This document shows, piece after piece, positions 16,713 to 29,500 of a stretch of DNA of 64,000 nt. The DNA is from Metridium senile (Eukaryota > Cnidaria > Anthozoa > Actiniaria > Metridiidae): the NCBI GenBank assembly GCA_949775045.1, contig OX459095.1, forward strand, positions 28,228,564-28,292,563, given 5' to 3'. The notes below the pieces were generated by a model. The model had not been told where the DNA came from. It searched no databases and saw nothing but the letters and a program-made list of their open reading frames with translations. Positions within the stretch are counted from its first letter, which is position 1. The number at the start of each line of letters is the position of its first letter. The translations under genes were made by a program, and so were the position numbers.

Positions 16713-16964
16713 AATAAATTAAACGAGGCTTACCTGTAAGGTGAAGTTTGATTGGAATTCTACCTCCTCATTATTGCATAGAGAGATTACGTGAGATAGC
16801 GCATGCGTACTGAAGATCATCCTTTAAAGTGGGCCCATATGAATCATAAGGGTTGGGTTAGACACCAGACATAGGGTGGGCACGTAATCTCTCTATGCAA
16901 TAATGAGGAGGTAGAATTCCAATCAAACTTCACCTTACAGGTAAGCCTCGTTTAATTTATTAAT
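16710..16964. repeat. DIRS terminal inverted repeat: 84-bp arms, 87-bp loop
   Basis: 16710-16793 and 16881-16964 are reverse complements with no mismatch that I found. A diverged direct copy of the motif TTCTACCTCCTCATT...CGTGAG (at 16758-16795) follows at 16964-17000. This resembles the terminal repeat and internal complementary region of DIRS elements, used to circularise the replication intermediate. Confidence 0.8.
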
Positions 16965-17127
16965 TCTACCTCCTCATTTGCATATTCGAGATCCCGTGAG
17001 ACTTCAAAGCTACATGGGCCCAGTTACCTCAATGTGCCCAAATTGATAGTAATAAAACCTTCAACCCATGTTAATAAATGATTATTAACAACTTTACTAA
17101 GATAACTAAAACTTAAAATAAAACATC

Positions 17128-18260
17128 TTATATTGCACAGTTTAGTATAGAATTTCCATATTCATTGTCTGGTTTGATTTCTTTCTTGTAATAATGTGCA
17201 AATGTACAGTTTGATGACCACCCTGCAGCTTCCAAAATAGTATTTAAGGGAACCCCTTTATGGAAAGCAGCTGAGGTTGATGCTGATCTGGTGCTATGTG
17301 GTCGAAAGTTTTCAACAGCTATGCCTGAGTCTTTCATTACTGTTTTGACCCATCTAGAGATTGTACTTGAGGTCACAGGCTGATAGGGCTTGCAAAAAAC
17401 TAAGAAAAACCCTTGTGTTTTGTGAAGTGCGAATAGATTCTGTTCTAGTAATATACTCGTCCATGTATGTCACTACACAAAGTCTCCTGTCTGCAGGAAA
17501 AGCAGGAAGTACAAGTACCGGTTGTGGTTTTCCAGGTTTGGATTGTTTAACAAGTTTATGTAGATAAAATTTGTACGATGACTTCCCTTTAGAGACTGAC
17601 ATGTCTCAAATCCATCAAATGAACTGACTGGCAACGTTGCCCAGTAACTAACATGCATAACATAACAAGCTTAAGAGTTAGTATTTTTAAATGTAATTTT
17701 GAGGCAGGACTCCAGGTTTTTAGTATATCTAACACTTTACAAACATCCCATGTTGTATGGTAGCGTGGTAGTGGTGGTCTTGTTTGATATGTTGCTTTAA
17801 GAAATCTTCTTATTAAAGGGTGTTCTCCAACAATTGATCTACTGTCAGAGGGTTCAACTACTGCAGACAATGCAGATCGAGCAGTGTTTATGGCAGAATA
17901 ACTGTTCCCAGCATCATAAAGTTGTGTTAAGAATTCAATTATATCAGCTATAGTTGGATGAATGGGATCCTGATTTCTGTCTGAGCAATACTTTCTCCAT
18001 TTATTGAGATACACACTATATTGCCTTGTCGTCCCGCTTCGCCATGAAGAGAAGATAATCTCACAAGCTCTGTCTGATATTTTCTGTTGCTGGAGTCTTT
18101 CCCTGATAAAAGGCATGCCATTAGTTTCAGTTTCGGCCACAATGGGTGCGGTAGGGCCCTGTTGTGTGGTAACTGTAGCACAAATTTGTCTTGTGGGAGT
18201 AGTACTGGCTGTTTGATCAACATGTGTGCTATCTTGGGAAACCAGACCTGAGTTCTCCAT
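17128..18260 (-). pseudogene. DIRS tyrosine recombinase, frameshifted
   Basis: The N-terminal part (18260-17589) contains the core-binding-like region SSWRSGTTRQYSVYLNKW and the first catalytic Arg in TGQRCQS. The reading frame shifts near 17585 and again near 17380. The last part (to 17128) has STISRW, the catalytic HSTR (H-x-x-R) and AGWSSNCTFAHYY with the candidate nucleophile Tyr. All key residues are recognisable, but not in one frame. It overlaps the end of the RNase H frame, as is usual in DIRS elements. Confidence 0.85.
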
Positions 18261-19200
18261 AAAGGTGCTATTAGCAGAGCTTGGGCATGGTCTTCCTGGA
18301 TCTTCTGAAGTGTCTTTAATAACATGCTGAAAGTTGGAAAAACATAAACATATTTATTTTCCCAGCTCAAACAAAAAGCATCTATTGCTACAGCTTCTGG
18401 ATCAGCCCGCCATGACACAAATGGCTTGAACTGGTAATTATTTCTCGACGCAAATAAGTCTATCTCTGGTTTTCCCCAGCGGTCTACTAGCTTATTAAAG
18501 ATACATGGGTTAAGTTGCCACTCTGTCCTATCGGTAAATTTTCTACTTAGCTGTTTAATTTTTTACCCCAGTAATATGCGAGGCACTTAGCCATATTTTT
18601 CTTGATATACACCAAAGCCAAATTTCACGTGCTATTTTGTTGCATGCTAGTGAATGTGTGCCACCCATATTGTTTATGAATGTTACCGCTGTAATATTAT
18701 CTAGCTGTAAGTGTATATGTACATTACTTTCAGTGTTACACAAAGATTGTAAACCTAATTTTGCTGCTTTCAGCTCAAGGTAATTGATATGTTCAACTTG
18801 TTCATGTGGGAGCCATCGTCCCCCTGTACATTCTACTTCTTGTCTATGTGCACCCCACCCTTGTAGGGAGGCATCTGTTGTTAGAGTAAAATCAGGATTT
18901 GATTGAACAATTTTCTTAGTAAACCTTTGGTGATCTCCCAGCCACCATTTAATGTCTTCTCTAGCAGCATTCGAGAAATGCATATAAGCTTGGAAGTCAC
19001 CTTTACTATTTTTAAGTGCTCCAATTTTATCAATTTCAAGTTGTTTGTAAAATAGTGGTCCATATGGTACTCCAACAGAGCAAGAGACATAAGTTCCAAT
19101 AAGTTGAGCTGCCTCTCTTATTGTGCATGTTTTATTATCTAAAGCATTCTGGCTAAGTAGCATAATATTTTCAATTTTTTCTTTTGTAAGACTAACTTAC
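17948..19200 (-). pseudogene. DIRS reverse transcriptase end and RNase H
   Basis: The upstream part (19163-18555) ends the polymerase and enters RNase H: TLTTDASLQGWGAH with the first Asp, LELKAA with Glu, LQLDNITAVTFIN with Asp, and ASHITG. A frameshift at about 18555 breaks it. The frame resumes with LFASRNNYQFKPFVSW and WENKYVYVFPTFSML, typical of the C-terminal extension of DIRS RNase H. Most of the polymerase, including its catalytic Asp pair, is missing. Confidence 0.85.
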
Positions 19201-19687
19201 ATGTCAAATTAACAGAGTTAAGTATAAAACCCAAGTGCTCTAGTATTTTGACTTCAAAAAACAATGTCAACTTTAGTAGACAAACTTATTGTGAATTTTA
19301 AAGCTTTTTAAAAGTGAACGAAAAGCAACGACATAATATCGGCAACAAAAGATAGCTCAACCCACTCAACTCACCGCCGTCGGGTATTGTTTACAAGGAT
19401 AGATAAAAACTAAAAGTGTACTTTTCAACTACTAATGAGGTATGTGAACGAGCTTTATGTTCTTTCTTTCTTTTTAGAGAATTAAAAACAACTTTTGTGA
19501 ATTCTCACAACCTTTTGCAATTGTGTATTCTCTCTCTGAAAAAATTATTACTTTCTTTCTTTAAAATAGTCATATAATAAACGAATTATTAACCGAACGC
19601 GAGGTCTGTATGGAAAATATCAGACCGAGGTCTTGACAGTACGGAACGAGCGCAGCGAGGTCCGTACAAAAAAGATCGATGTCTGAT

Positions 19688-20036
19688 TTTTACCATAACT
19701 TGTAAATTTCTCGCGCGCTGATTGGCTGAGAGCCATTGTCGATTACAGTCCAGACCTGCTTGTGCTCACGACATCCGTGCGCGAGCGGATAAAACGGTTT
19801 TCTTCAAACTTTTTTTAGTTGTTTTTCGCTTATTGATGGTAAAAAAACAAATCGAAGTCAGGTTTCTATGGGTCTGTACTGTAATCGACAATCAAAATTA
19901 CGTCACAAATGATCAAAACTTTGCAGTGAAACCCCTCGCTGCGTTTGTGGTTCCACTTGAGTTTTGATCATTTGTGACGTAATTTTGATTGTCGATTACA
20001 GTACAGACCCATAGAAAACTGACTTCGATGTCTGAT
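19688..20036. mobile_element. Foldback insertion in copy-3 unit
   Basis: It is inserted relative to the copy-2 unit (near 6030). The 12-mer TCGATGTCTGAT flanks it on both sides (19676-19687 and 20025-20036). Inside, 19854-19920 and 19960-20026 are 67-nt inverted arms with a single mismatch and a 39-nt loop. Short open frames across it are not genes. Confidence 0.75.
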
Positions 20037-20124
20037 ATTTTCCATACAGACCTCGCGCTCGGTTAATAACCTCTTATTATCATCGCAGACAAAACGTATT
20101 TCCATTTATAAGCAGTTTCCATCA

Positions 20125-20195
20125 GTTAGCTCTGTAGTCTAGTGGGTAAAGGCGGGAACAGTGATCAGAAGGTCCCTTGTTCGATTCTACTGCAA
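20125..20195 (+). repeat. tRNA-derived SINE head (duplicate of 6133-6200)
   Basis: Box A-like TAGTCTAGTGGGTA matches the consensus better than the copy at 6133. Box B-like GTTCGATTC follows. Confidence 0.5.
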
Positions 20196-20499
20196 TTTAT
20201 GAACACTAACACTGTAAATTGAAAAGAGCTGATTCAGCCCTAAAAATGGGGCCATTTCGGTGGGTTTAAACAGTACCATTTTTGGGGGGCCAAATTGGAT
20301 TTTAAGCAAGGTGCTGTTTCAGCTACACTTTTATGGGCTGATTTGGTACCACCAGTTTGGCTAAAACAACCCCAAAGTTGGGCTGATTTGGAAAACAGGA
20401 GGGCTGATTTGGAAAACAGGAGGGCTGATTTGAAATTTGTTTCGGCCGATATGACCCGGTTTTCAGGGCCAAACAGGTTATAAAAGCTGATTTGAACCT

Positions 20500-22892
20500 A
20501 ATTTTAGGATCTATTTCAACCCCAATCTGTGAGTCACAATGACCATTCCAAGTTAGCTGAAATGGAAGTGTTAGGGTCGAAATGAGATAACAAACTTACA
20601 ACATATAACAACATATATGTGATACTTTATTTCTCTTCTATTTTACTTATATGACATATCACAACTAAGTTGCATCAATTGTTTTTAATAAGCACTTTAT
20701 CTATCAATTTGTAACAAAACAATCTTGTTTCTTACTTGTACATGAAGTTTCTTTAGTAGTAACCTACCTAGTAAATCAAAGCTCTCAAATTAGAGTCACA
20801 AATACAAATACACAATAATGAAGCATAAATTATAACTTGTTGGGCAGGCAGTGTTCCAAATTTTACAGTGAGGACACTACAACCATGAAGGTTTTCTTTT
20901 TATTACTTTACATCCCTTGAGTGAATAAACAAGAAATAAGATTTACTATTAACACTCAGTGCTATTGAACTTCATACTTCATTTTTAGATTTTTGAAGGA
21001 GTAGAATGTTCAGAAAAGGATAATCCAAAAAAAAGCCAAGTTTTTGTGGTTGGAGTGTCCTCACTGTAAAAAAAAATATATATATATATCTCAAAAAGAT
21101 TGACCTTCATATAACTTATTTACCAATAAATAAGGATAGTAATCTCATGCAGAGAAATAAATATAACTATAGAGTTATGCATGGATTAGAAATCTACACA
21201 ATATTATATCTAAAATAATCCATAGCTAACTACAATATATCAATTGTTTGATTCAAAAAGAATTAGAACCTCAGAATTAATCAATGCTTTTCTCAGATAA
21301 AATTATTGAGATATTTTTGGCCTAAAGTATAATGTACTTTTTTATTTTATTATTGAATAATTTTTGTTAGAATTTGCATCAAGGAATTCCTTTCGTTTTA
21401 TGGCTTGATTGATACAAATGTTTTGAGGAAATGAAACATTATGACTAATTGCTGTCTAACACAAAAATTATTTAAATTTAATCACAACTTCAGATTATAC
21501 CGAAGAAATGCTTTTGATAAAATGAAAATTGATCATAAATAAGAAAAAAAAAAAACAATCAACAGTTAATCTTACTTATGACTGAGCAATGCATATGTTC
21601 ACGATGTGATACCAAGACTGAAGGTCTCGCACTATCATGCACATACCTCAATCACAATCGGAGAAATGCTTTTAATTTGATAAAATGAAAAGAGCAAAAG
21701 CCTCTGGTTAAAAGAACATTTTTACGCGCAACTTTTCTCAGTTTTGTAAAGTACTACATAATTGTGAACAATGTATTAATAAGTCGTTTTTCGCGTAAGA
21801 AAACGACTCACATGTAGACAATATAACGTTCATAGAACATGCCACAAAGTTTGTATTTTATTCAAATTATGAAGTGAACATACTGAATAATAAAGTGAAC
21901 ACACTGAAGCAGTTGTAATTCGAGTCTTTATTCACTTTTATACAAGCATATTCAATAACGTAATTGATAGCTGCGCGGGCTGCCTGTGATGATATCGACT
22001 TATTGAAGGTATAAGAAATACTTTGAGTGTTAGTGCTAATGGAAGTATTTGTTTCGTTATATACTCTTTTCACTTCTGAACGAGTATAAAGTATTTTTAA
22101 ATAATAGCTAAACTGCATTACACATGTACAATAACTACAGGACAACAAATTAGGTGGTGGGCATCTCACTTGCCGGTTCATGTCTGACAGAAGAGAGGAA
22201 TTACAGGAATAAATACATACTGTACATGTCTTGCCGATTAATAGACAATTGTGCTCGGCAACAAGGCTAGCGCTGAATCCATATGTAATAAAGATTTCAT
22301 TGATCCATACATTATGATTTGAATAAAATGGCCTTCAATTATAAAATTTACGTTTAATAGCACAAGAGTGCTTCAGAGAAATGCCTTCAAGTGATTATTG
22401 CTTCATATCACTGTCCTTATTTATGCAATACCCAGTGGTATACATTCCGTAACGCTACTAAATTTGTTAGAGCGACGACATTTCTGAATAGAGGAGCAGC
22501 TAACATGAACTTGAATTCGTCTCGCTATTTCTCTATGGCTATCATGATGTCAATTTAAAATTCGTTCTCTGTAAAACATTGGCAAACGGCGACCGTTATC
22601 GTAGAAACGGCGCCATTTTGATTTTTTAAAGCGAACCTGTTGAAAGTGAACATACATGAATAAATAGTCAAAAAGATCAACAAAAATCGCACGCAAAATA
22701 ATTCTTATGGCGGTTTTTGTCTATGGCTAGTCAGTCAACTGACTATTATTTTTCTTTCGCGCCAAATATCTAACTGGAAGCCATCAAACCCATCAAGCTT
22801 CGAGGCGCACGACAGTAATTTGAATGCACTAGTTTTTCTTTCTATGGAAACCATTGCAATATAAAATAATTTCAACATTGTATATATAGTTG
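20500..22892. other. Intergenic stretch upstream of copy 3
   Basis: Colinear with 6500-9011. No supportable gene. Confidence 0.6.
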
Positions 22893-23121
22893 TACACCTA
22901 TTTCAAAAAAGGTTGTCATAGGCAGTAGGAAATAGGTCATTCCAAAATCCAAGAATAGCTGGAATAACGTGTATCTTCTTCTTATTTTTAAGAACACTTA
23001 GTGAGATATTCGCATTGTTTGTGGCCACGAAACCATTTGAAAGGCCTCGATTATTAGTGTTTAGTTGTGTGAATGTCGCCTTTGGCTATTGGTGATGACA
23101 ACCCTTTATGAAATAGGTGTA
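22893..23121. mobile_element. MITE, TACACCTATTTC family, upstream of copy 3
   Basis: Duplicate of the element at 9012-9248, carried by the segmental duplication rather than inserted independently. Both ends are preserved. Confidence 0.8.
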
Positions 23122-23572
23122 TACAAGTCGAAGTAAAAAGTTATCATTTCATTTTATGCTTCATGTTATTAAATGGGGAATTGGTTTCACTTGACTGGAA
23201 CTCATTAAGGATACTTTGGGTGCAAAAGCCGACTTCGATTCGTTCTGACTGAAAGCACACTTTCTCTTTGAGCGGGAAGATATATATAGATGTAAATATA
23301 TTTAATGAGATTCCAAACCCATGCATATCTCCTTTAACCAAAGCACGTAACATTGGTAGACGTAGCACATCTTGTGAGTCTTAAAGTCTTAAAGTTTGGT
23401 GTTAATTCAACATATCTCGTTGGTCGTTGATATGTGCTAGTTTCAAAGACTTCGCTCTGGTTGATGGCTTTATCAGCATGCTCTTTCTTCATGTCTCTTC
23501 TAGCAGATAATTATATTCAAAACCCACGTTAAGCATTTGTTATCTCAACCAAAACAGTAGACGTCGCACATT

Positions 23573-26500
23573 ATGGAAGCTACTAAAGATGGGTATTCGC
23601 CTCTATTTAATTCATATACAGGCCAAAAAACACACAAACTTGATAGTGATGACGATGTACAACGTTTAAGAACCTACAATCGCCGATGGTACGTGCTATC
23701 ATTGTTCACGGCCATCGCTTTAGTCTTTAATATGGAGTGGAATACTTGGGGGCCGATCTCACAGCCATGTCAGATCGTGTTCGGTTGGGAAAACTGGCAG
23801 ATTTTACTTCTGTCATGTTGGGCAGCTATTGCTATGATTGTGAGTGCTTTATTTATGATCTGGGTGATAGACGAAAGAGGTAAGAGAGCTTATCTACAAA
23901 ATAGTGCTTTGTTCATGCTTCTTTACAAATAGCTATAAAAAAAAACACAAAAACCATGAAACCATGAAACCTACGATTTTTTTTTCCAAATTCGACATTT
24001 TGTTAATAAGACTATTTGGGTTTAATTAAATACTCAAAGGAAAGGGGGAAACTATACACTAACCAGAGGGACATTCCCGTATAGCACAAATATATGAGAG
24101 TACACCCCCGGTATTTAGCGCTTCTTTTGATAAGAGCATTCCTTACTGCGGTTGCTGAATGAACTTCTGCACATATAAAGTCCATTGTCTATTCTATATG
24201 TCATTGACAGAGCTTTCTAGGCTTACTGCTTAGTCGAATAACCTTTTTTAAAACAAAACTGAACTGATACAAAATGTTGTGAAGTTAAGCTGTTCATGAA
24301 TTTTACTGAAGCGTGATAAAGGTCATTGAATCTCTGAGTTTCTGATATCCTCATCTAAATTGTTCCAGTTGACCGGTCCTCTAGTGTATAGTAATTGTCT
24401 TCCAAAGTCTAAGGTTGTTTTATTCATTTCCGATGATATTTCCTCTGCTTGCAGACTTTATCAGCGTGAACTTAACGTTGAAGCTCATCAGTTTGTGATG
24501 TCCTCCTTAGTTAGTTGCTAGTGTCTTTTAATATTCGGAAGTTGAGCTAGACTCTGCTAGTGAACTTCTTTGCCAATTTGATAATTCTCAACAGAAGGGA
24601 AGCCTTTTATATGTATGATTCTTACAGCCTCCTTCTCCTTCTCCTTCTCCTTCTCCTTCTCCTTCTCCTTTTCCTTCTCAGCCTTTAATTGATGAGTGGC
24701 ATTGGTGGTCTAACGGTGAAAGCTCTGGTTTCTCACCGCTGTGGTCCAGGTTCGAATTCCGACTCGGGCATGGATTGTACGTGAGTACAGTTTGTTTGAT
24801 GTGTTCTTCTCTCCTTTAATTTGCCGTGAGGGTTTTTCTCCGGGTTATTCGATTTTCCTCCCTCCGCCAAAGGTAGTGGTTGTCTGTCTGAGTCTCCCCA
24901 ATTAGTAAGGCACACCTGTCTAGCTAGAAGATTGAGACGTTAAAAGAGTGATTTATCATCAATAATTTCTTATTACGTCAACTTTCAGGTTTGCGTGTAT
25001 CTGTTATCCTATGTGCTTTACTCATGACAGCTGGCAAAGCCTTCCAAGTCATCCCAGTCAGTGATCCAACCATGAGAACTGTTCTTATCAACATTGGACA
25101 ATTCATTGCTATGCTAAGCGGTCCAGTCGGTCTTGGAGGACCACCATTTCTATCTGCCACCTGGTTCCCGCCAAATGAACGAACCACTGCAACAGCAATA
25201 GCAATCCTCGTACCATACAGTGGAATATCAGCAGCATTTATCATTGGTCCATATATGGTGCCTGTGACGACAATTGGTCACGCAAATAGTACTAACGTGA
25301 CATTATACAACATGGAAGGAATGCGTTACGATGTCACGCTATATATGGGAATGCAATTAGTTATTAGTGCTTTCCTACTGATTTGTGTGTTAGTTTATTT
25401 CCCTGATAAGCCGCCATTACCACCATCAGCATCATGTGAAATAAAACTTTATAGCTACAGAGAAGCATTTATGAAGCTTTTTCAGAACATCTCGTATCTT
25501 CATTTGGCATTCCTGTTTTATGTTAGTTATGGTGTGTATTTTGGTTGGATGTCTGTTTTTGCATTGGCTGTGAAACCATTTGGTGTCAACGAGCATCTCG
25601 CTGGCTTGCTAGGTTGTACTGCTACTTTAGCTGGATGTTTTTCTGGGATTATCATAGCTAAGTAAGTATACTATAATTATACTATTAATACTATTAATTT
25701 ATTCCAGGTTGTTCCTGTCAAGTATTGTTAATGTCATATAGATTGCATTTCTAACTATTATTGATATATTTATTGTTATTTTCATTATTGTCGCCATATT
25801 ACAAATACGTTGTTCATATAGTACTGTTATTGTCATAATGATGACTATTCTTACAGTGACTGTCACTACTATTTTTCAACATTGTTGTCTTCATGTAAAT
25901 CTTCTCTAAAAACATATTTATTCAAGAATGCACATGATTTGTAAATAAACAATAGGTTATTTCATGTTATTATGCACCTAGAGCTTACCTGGATTTATTA
26001 TATACATAGTGAGAAATACTCACTGAAAATATATTCAGTAAATTTTCGTTCATTCACTGGTCTCAGCCAATCAGAGAGACGAACGACATTTTTTCACCGT
26101 GAAAAAAAGGCGTTCGCGGATCTGATTGGACGAACGATGTTTTTTCACTGCACTTGAATGGTTTCCATCCCTGCGCGGGTGGACTTGGTAGCTTTGTCAT
26201 TGAGCAAAATAGTCTTGTCAGTGTTGTTGTTGTTGTTATTTTACTAAAATAGGTCGGTTTTTTACTGTAAGAAGTAGTCGAAAGCATAAGAATGGAAGAA
26301 AATAGATTTGTTACTCCCAATGACACTGTAGAGGATTATGTGGAAAGTCTACAAAACAAGAATACTAAGGGAAAAACTGAGCGAGATGTAAGGCTTTTAA
26401 AACGCTATCTAACATCACAAAATGAGGAAAGAGAAGTTTACGAAATAGAGCCACAAGAGCTAGATAGATATCTAGCTGAATTCACTATTCGGTTCGGTTA

Positions 26501-29500
26501 GACGAAAAGATGTAAACAAACTAAATACGCTTATGAAAAATGAGCGGCTAACAAATCACAGCGCTCGTAAAGGAATGATTCAGAAACTCAATGACAATGA
26601 CATTCCTCCAACACACATCATGTGCAGTTAAGTGGTCACAAAAACTTACAAAGTATAGTGAACTATAGTTCCGTTAACATAGAACAGCAACGTAAAATGT
26701 CTGAAATTCTGAGCTGCACCGAGTCAAAGACAGTTCAACAACAAACCACAGTCGACCATAGCGCATTTTGTTCATCATCTATACCGCAGCCAACGACGTG
26801 ACGTTGAAGTTATTTGAAGGAGCAAGTATAAGCGGCGGGTATTTCAATATTTCAGTTAACACTCTGAATACTTCTCCTGTTGTTCCTTCGCAAAGCGAAA
26901 CCTCAATTGTTGAAAAGAGAAAATGGAAGCGAATTAGAAGCGTACTAGAATATTCGGATTCTGAATAACTTTTAAAAGTTAAACATTTTTTTTTTTTCAC
27001 AAAAATGCAGCATAAGTTGTCTCACATTTTCATTCTATTTGTTTTTAAGGCAAGAATTTCTGTATTGGTCTTTTCTGCATATCACTGATATGATTTTGCA
27101 GTTTTACAGTACATATTTAAGCTTAATGATCATTATACTTGTTTTCAATAATCTTTGTACCAATTGTAATAAAATATTCTTCATCGCATTTACGTATATT
27201 TTGCAGTTTGAGAATCAAATAAAAGATTATGGAATATTATCAAATTTCTCAGTATGTACTATAATAAACAGAATACAGCATGCAAAGTGCTTTGTACAGT
27301 TTTTATTCACTCGTAGTTTCGTATCACTCGCTCGAAGACTCGCTCGTTCGTTTTTTTGATACTACACAACTCGTGAATAAAAGTATTCTCTATATATGCA
27401 CAATATAAATGTTTATTTATTTTCTCGGCGGACCTCGGTCCGTACATCCAAGACCTCGGGCAGTTTTTCACTATACGGACCTCCCAGCCGATAAATAACA
27501 TATATATACATTACATTACATTGAGTAATTACAAGCACCAGCCTTTCCATTGTAATCCAAGTTCATGTTTATTTTTTCCTCCCTCATAACAAGGGCCATT
27601 TTGCATGACCATGCGCGAAATGCTGTACTGTGGCATCGCAATGCAGGCTCACCACAGGCTACCCACTCATTCACTTGTAACAAAATGTCGCTAACCTATC
27701 GCATTTTGTTATATTTATCTATCTTTCTTATCATTTCCATCGCTATTTGTGAGTGTAGCAGGAACACAGTCTACTCAATTCAATAGAAATAACAAAAGAC
27801 TTAATTTAAACAATGAATGAAGCTAACAAAGAATACAATAGGTTTCCAGTACACATAGATCAGGAGCCAAAATTGTAAGCAAAGCAGCACTTTTTATGGC
27901 AGAAAATTGAAAATTTCGCTACCTTACCCAATTTTTCCAGCAAATCAAACATGATAGATCGAAAGAACAGAAACAAAGGACATAAAATCAAATGGAATTT
28001 GTGTGGTATTCTCTCAATGGCTAACACAAGTTAGCCATGTAATCAAGAATAATAATAACCATATTCGCATAATCATACTGTGTTTGATGCTTCATAAAAA
28101 GCCAGCAATGCAAATTGTTCGATTGCTGGGATATCGAGGATCTCCTTTCATGAATGGTACATAAACTAAATGTGACTTATTTCAGGCTCGAGTATTTCGA
28201 AGTTCAAGAGTTTTGACCAATTAATAATGACCATGTAAACAATGTTTACATCTTTAATTGGCAAAAAAATCCATCTTCCCCAATTTTCCAATTAAAGATT
28301 CATTATAAAATATTACTAATGCATATGGATATCATCATTTCTGCTTAAAACACATTGGTATTTGCACTACATTTAATAACATTTCAAGATGAAAAATGCC
28401 GAACAGCCCGAATTTGTCAATTATGACATGAAGGCAATGTGAAAACTTTCGCCACCCATTGCAGTCAATTTTAACACAAAATGTTGTGATACAGTACAAA
28501 TAGCATCCCACTCATCGCGTTAAAAGACCTGGCATCAGATAGTCTTATTTCCTGAGTTACACCGACTGCAAAGTATGTTTACAAAGTACGTTACAGTCGC
28601 CATTTTCTCTTCTCCGCGAGTCAGCTTGAATGACTCTTTTAACATTTTTCTAGAAACTATACTCCAATGATTTCGCTTGAATCGCATATAGGATACACAT
28701 TCAATATCAGCCTTAATATTTGAGTCTGATCAGTCAATTGCAGAAGAAGAAAAAACGGATATTTTGAACATATATTTATGTGAGCACCTCTACTGAGAGA
28801 ACGTTATACGAGCAAGTGCTATGACCAGGGCAACTCAAGCGTGACGCGCATGCGCAGAGAAATGGCCCCTTGTTCTCACTGATAAAAAATCAACATGTTA
28901 GGAGTAATGCATGAAAAATATTTAGAGGTAGTGAGTTAATGTGGCAGCAGATGAAGAACCACTATGTGAATATGCTGTTGTAAAAAAAAGTATTATTATT
29001 TATTAATTATCATGCAATCATAATAAGAATTAATCATTTTCATTGTATATGATCATGTAATTTTTATTACACTTACAGTTTTTATGTATTATTCACAGAT
29101 TTGTTGATTATGTCAAGCGACAAACCAAAAGTGTTCTCATTGTCTTATTTGCTTGTACATCAATATCTCAACTGCTATTTAGTCTGACTTGCTCCAGAAT
29201 CATTCCTTTCTCAGAAACCCTGCTCTATTCATCCATTATACTTGGAGGACTGTTCTTTAATGGTACTACACCACTATTGTTTGAGATGGCGATAGAGACT
29301 GTGTACCCAATAGCTGAGGGTCTGACGACTGTGATGCTATTTGTTGGTGGAACTTCAGTCCATTTAATATTTGTTATCACTTTTATGTTCCCCGAGACAA
29401 GTGTTGCATGGATGAATTGGGGAACAGTAGTGTCCAGTGGGATTTGCGTGCCTGGGTTATTGATTTACAAAGCCAAGTATAAGAGACTTGATTTGGATGA

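Larger units (their letters stand above)
16710..19245 (-). mobile_element. DIRS-like YR retrotransposon, 5'-truncated and decayed
   Basis: On the minus strand, in order: the end of the reverse transcriptase, RNase H, tyrosine recombinase, then a terminal structure of inverted repeats. The gag-like ORF and the polymerase core are missing. Sequence homology to the segmental duplication begins abruptly at 19246. The RNase H plus tyrosine recombinase order is diagnostic of the DIRS group. Frameshifts show that the copy is dead. Confidence 0.85.
19246..25965. repeat. Segmental duplication, copy-3 unit
   Basis: This is the counterpart of 5330-12370, about 13.9 kb away in direct orientation. It carries one large extra insertion (19688-20036) and lost one unit of the 170-bp tandem duplication seen at 7503-7822. 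Confidence 0.85.
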
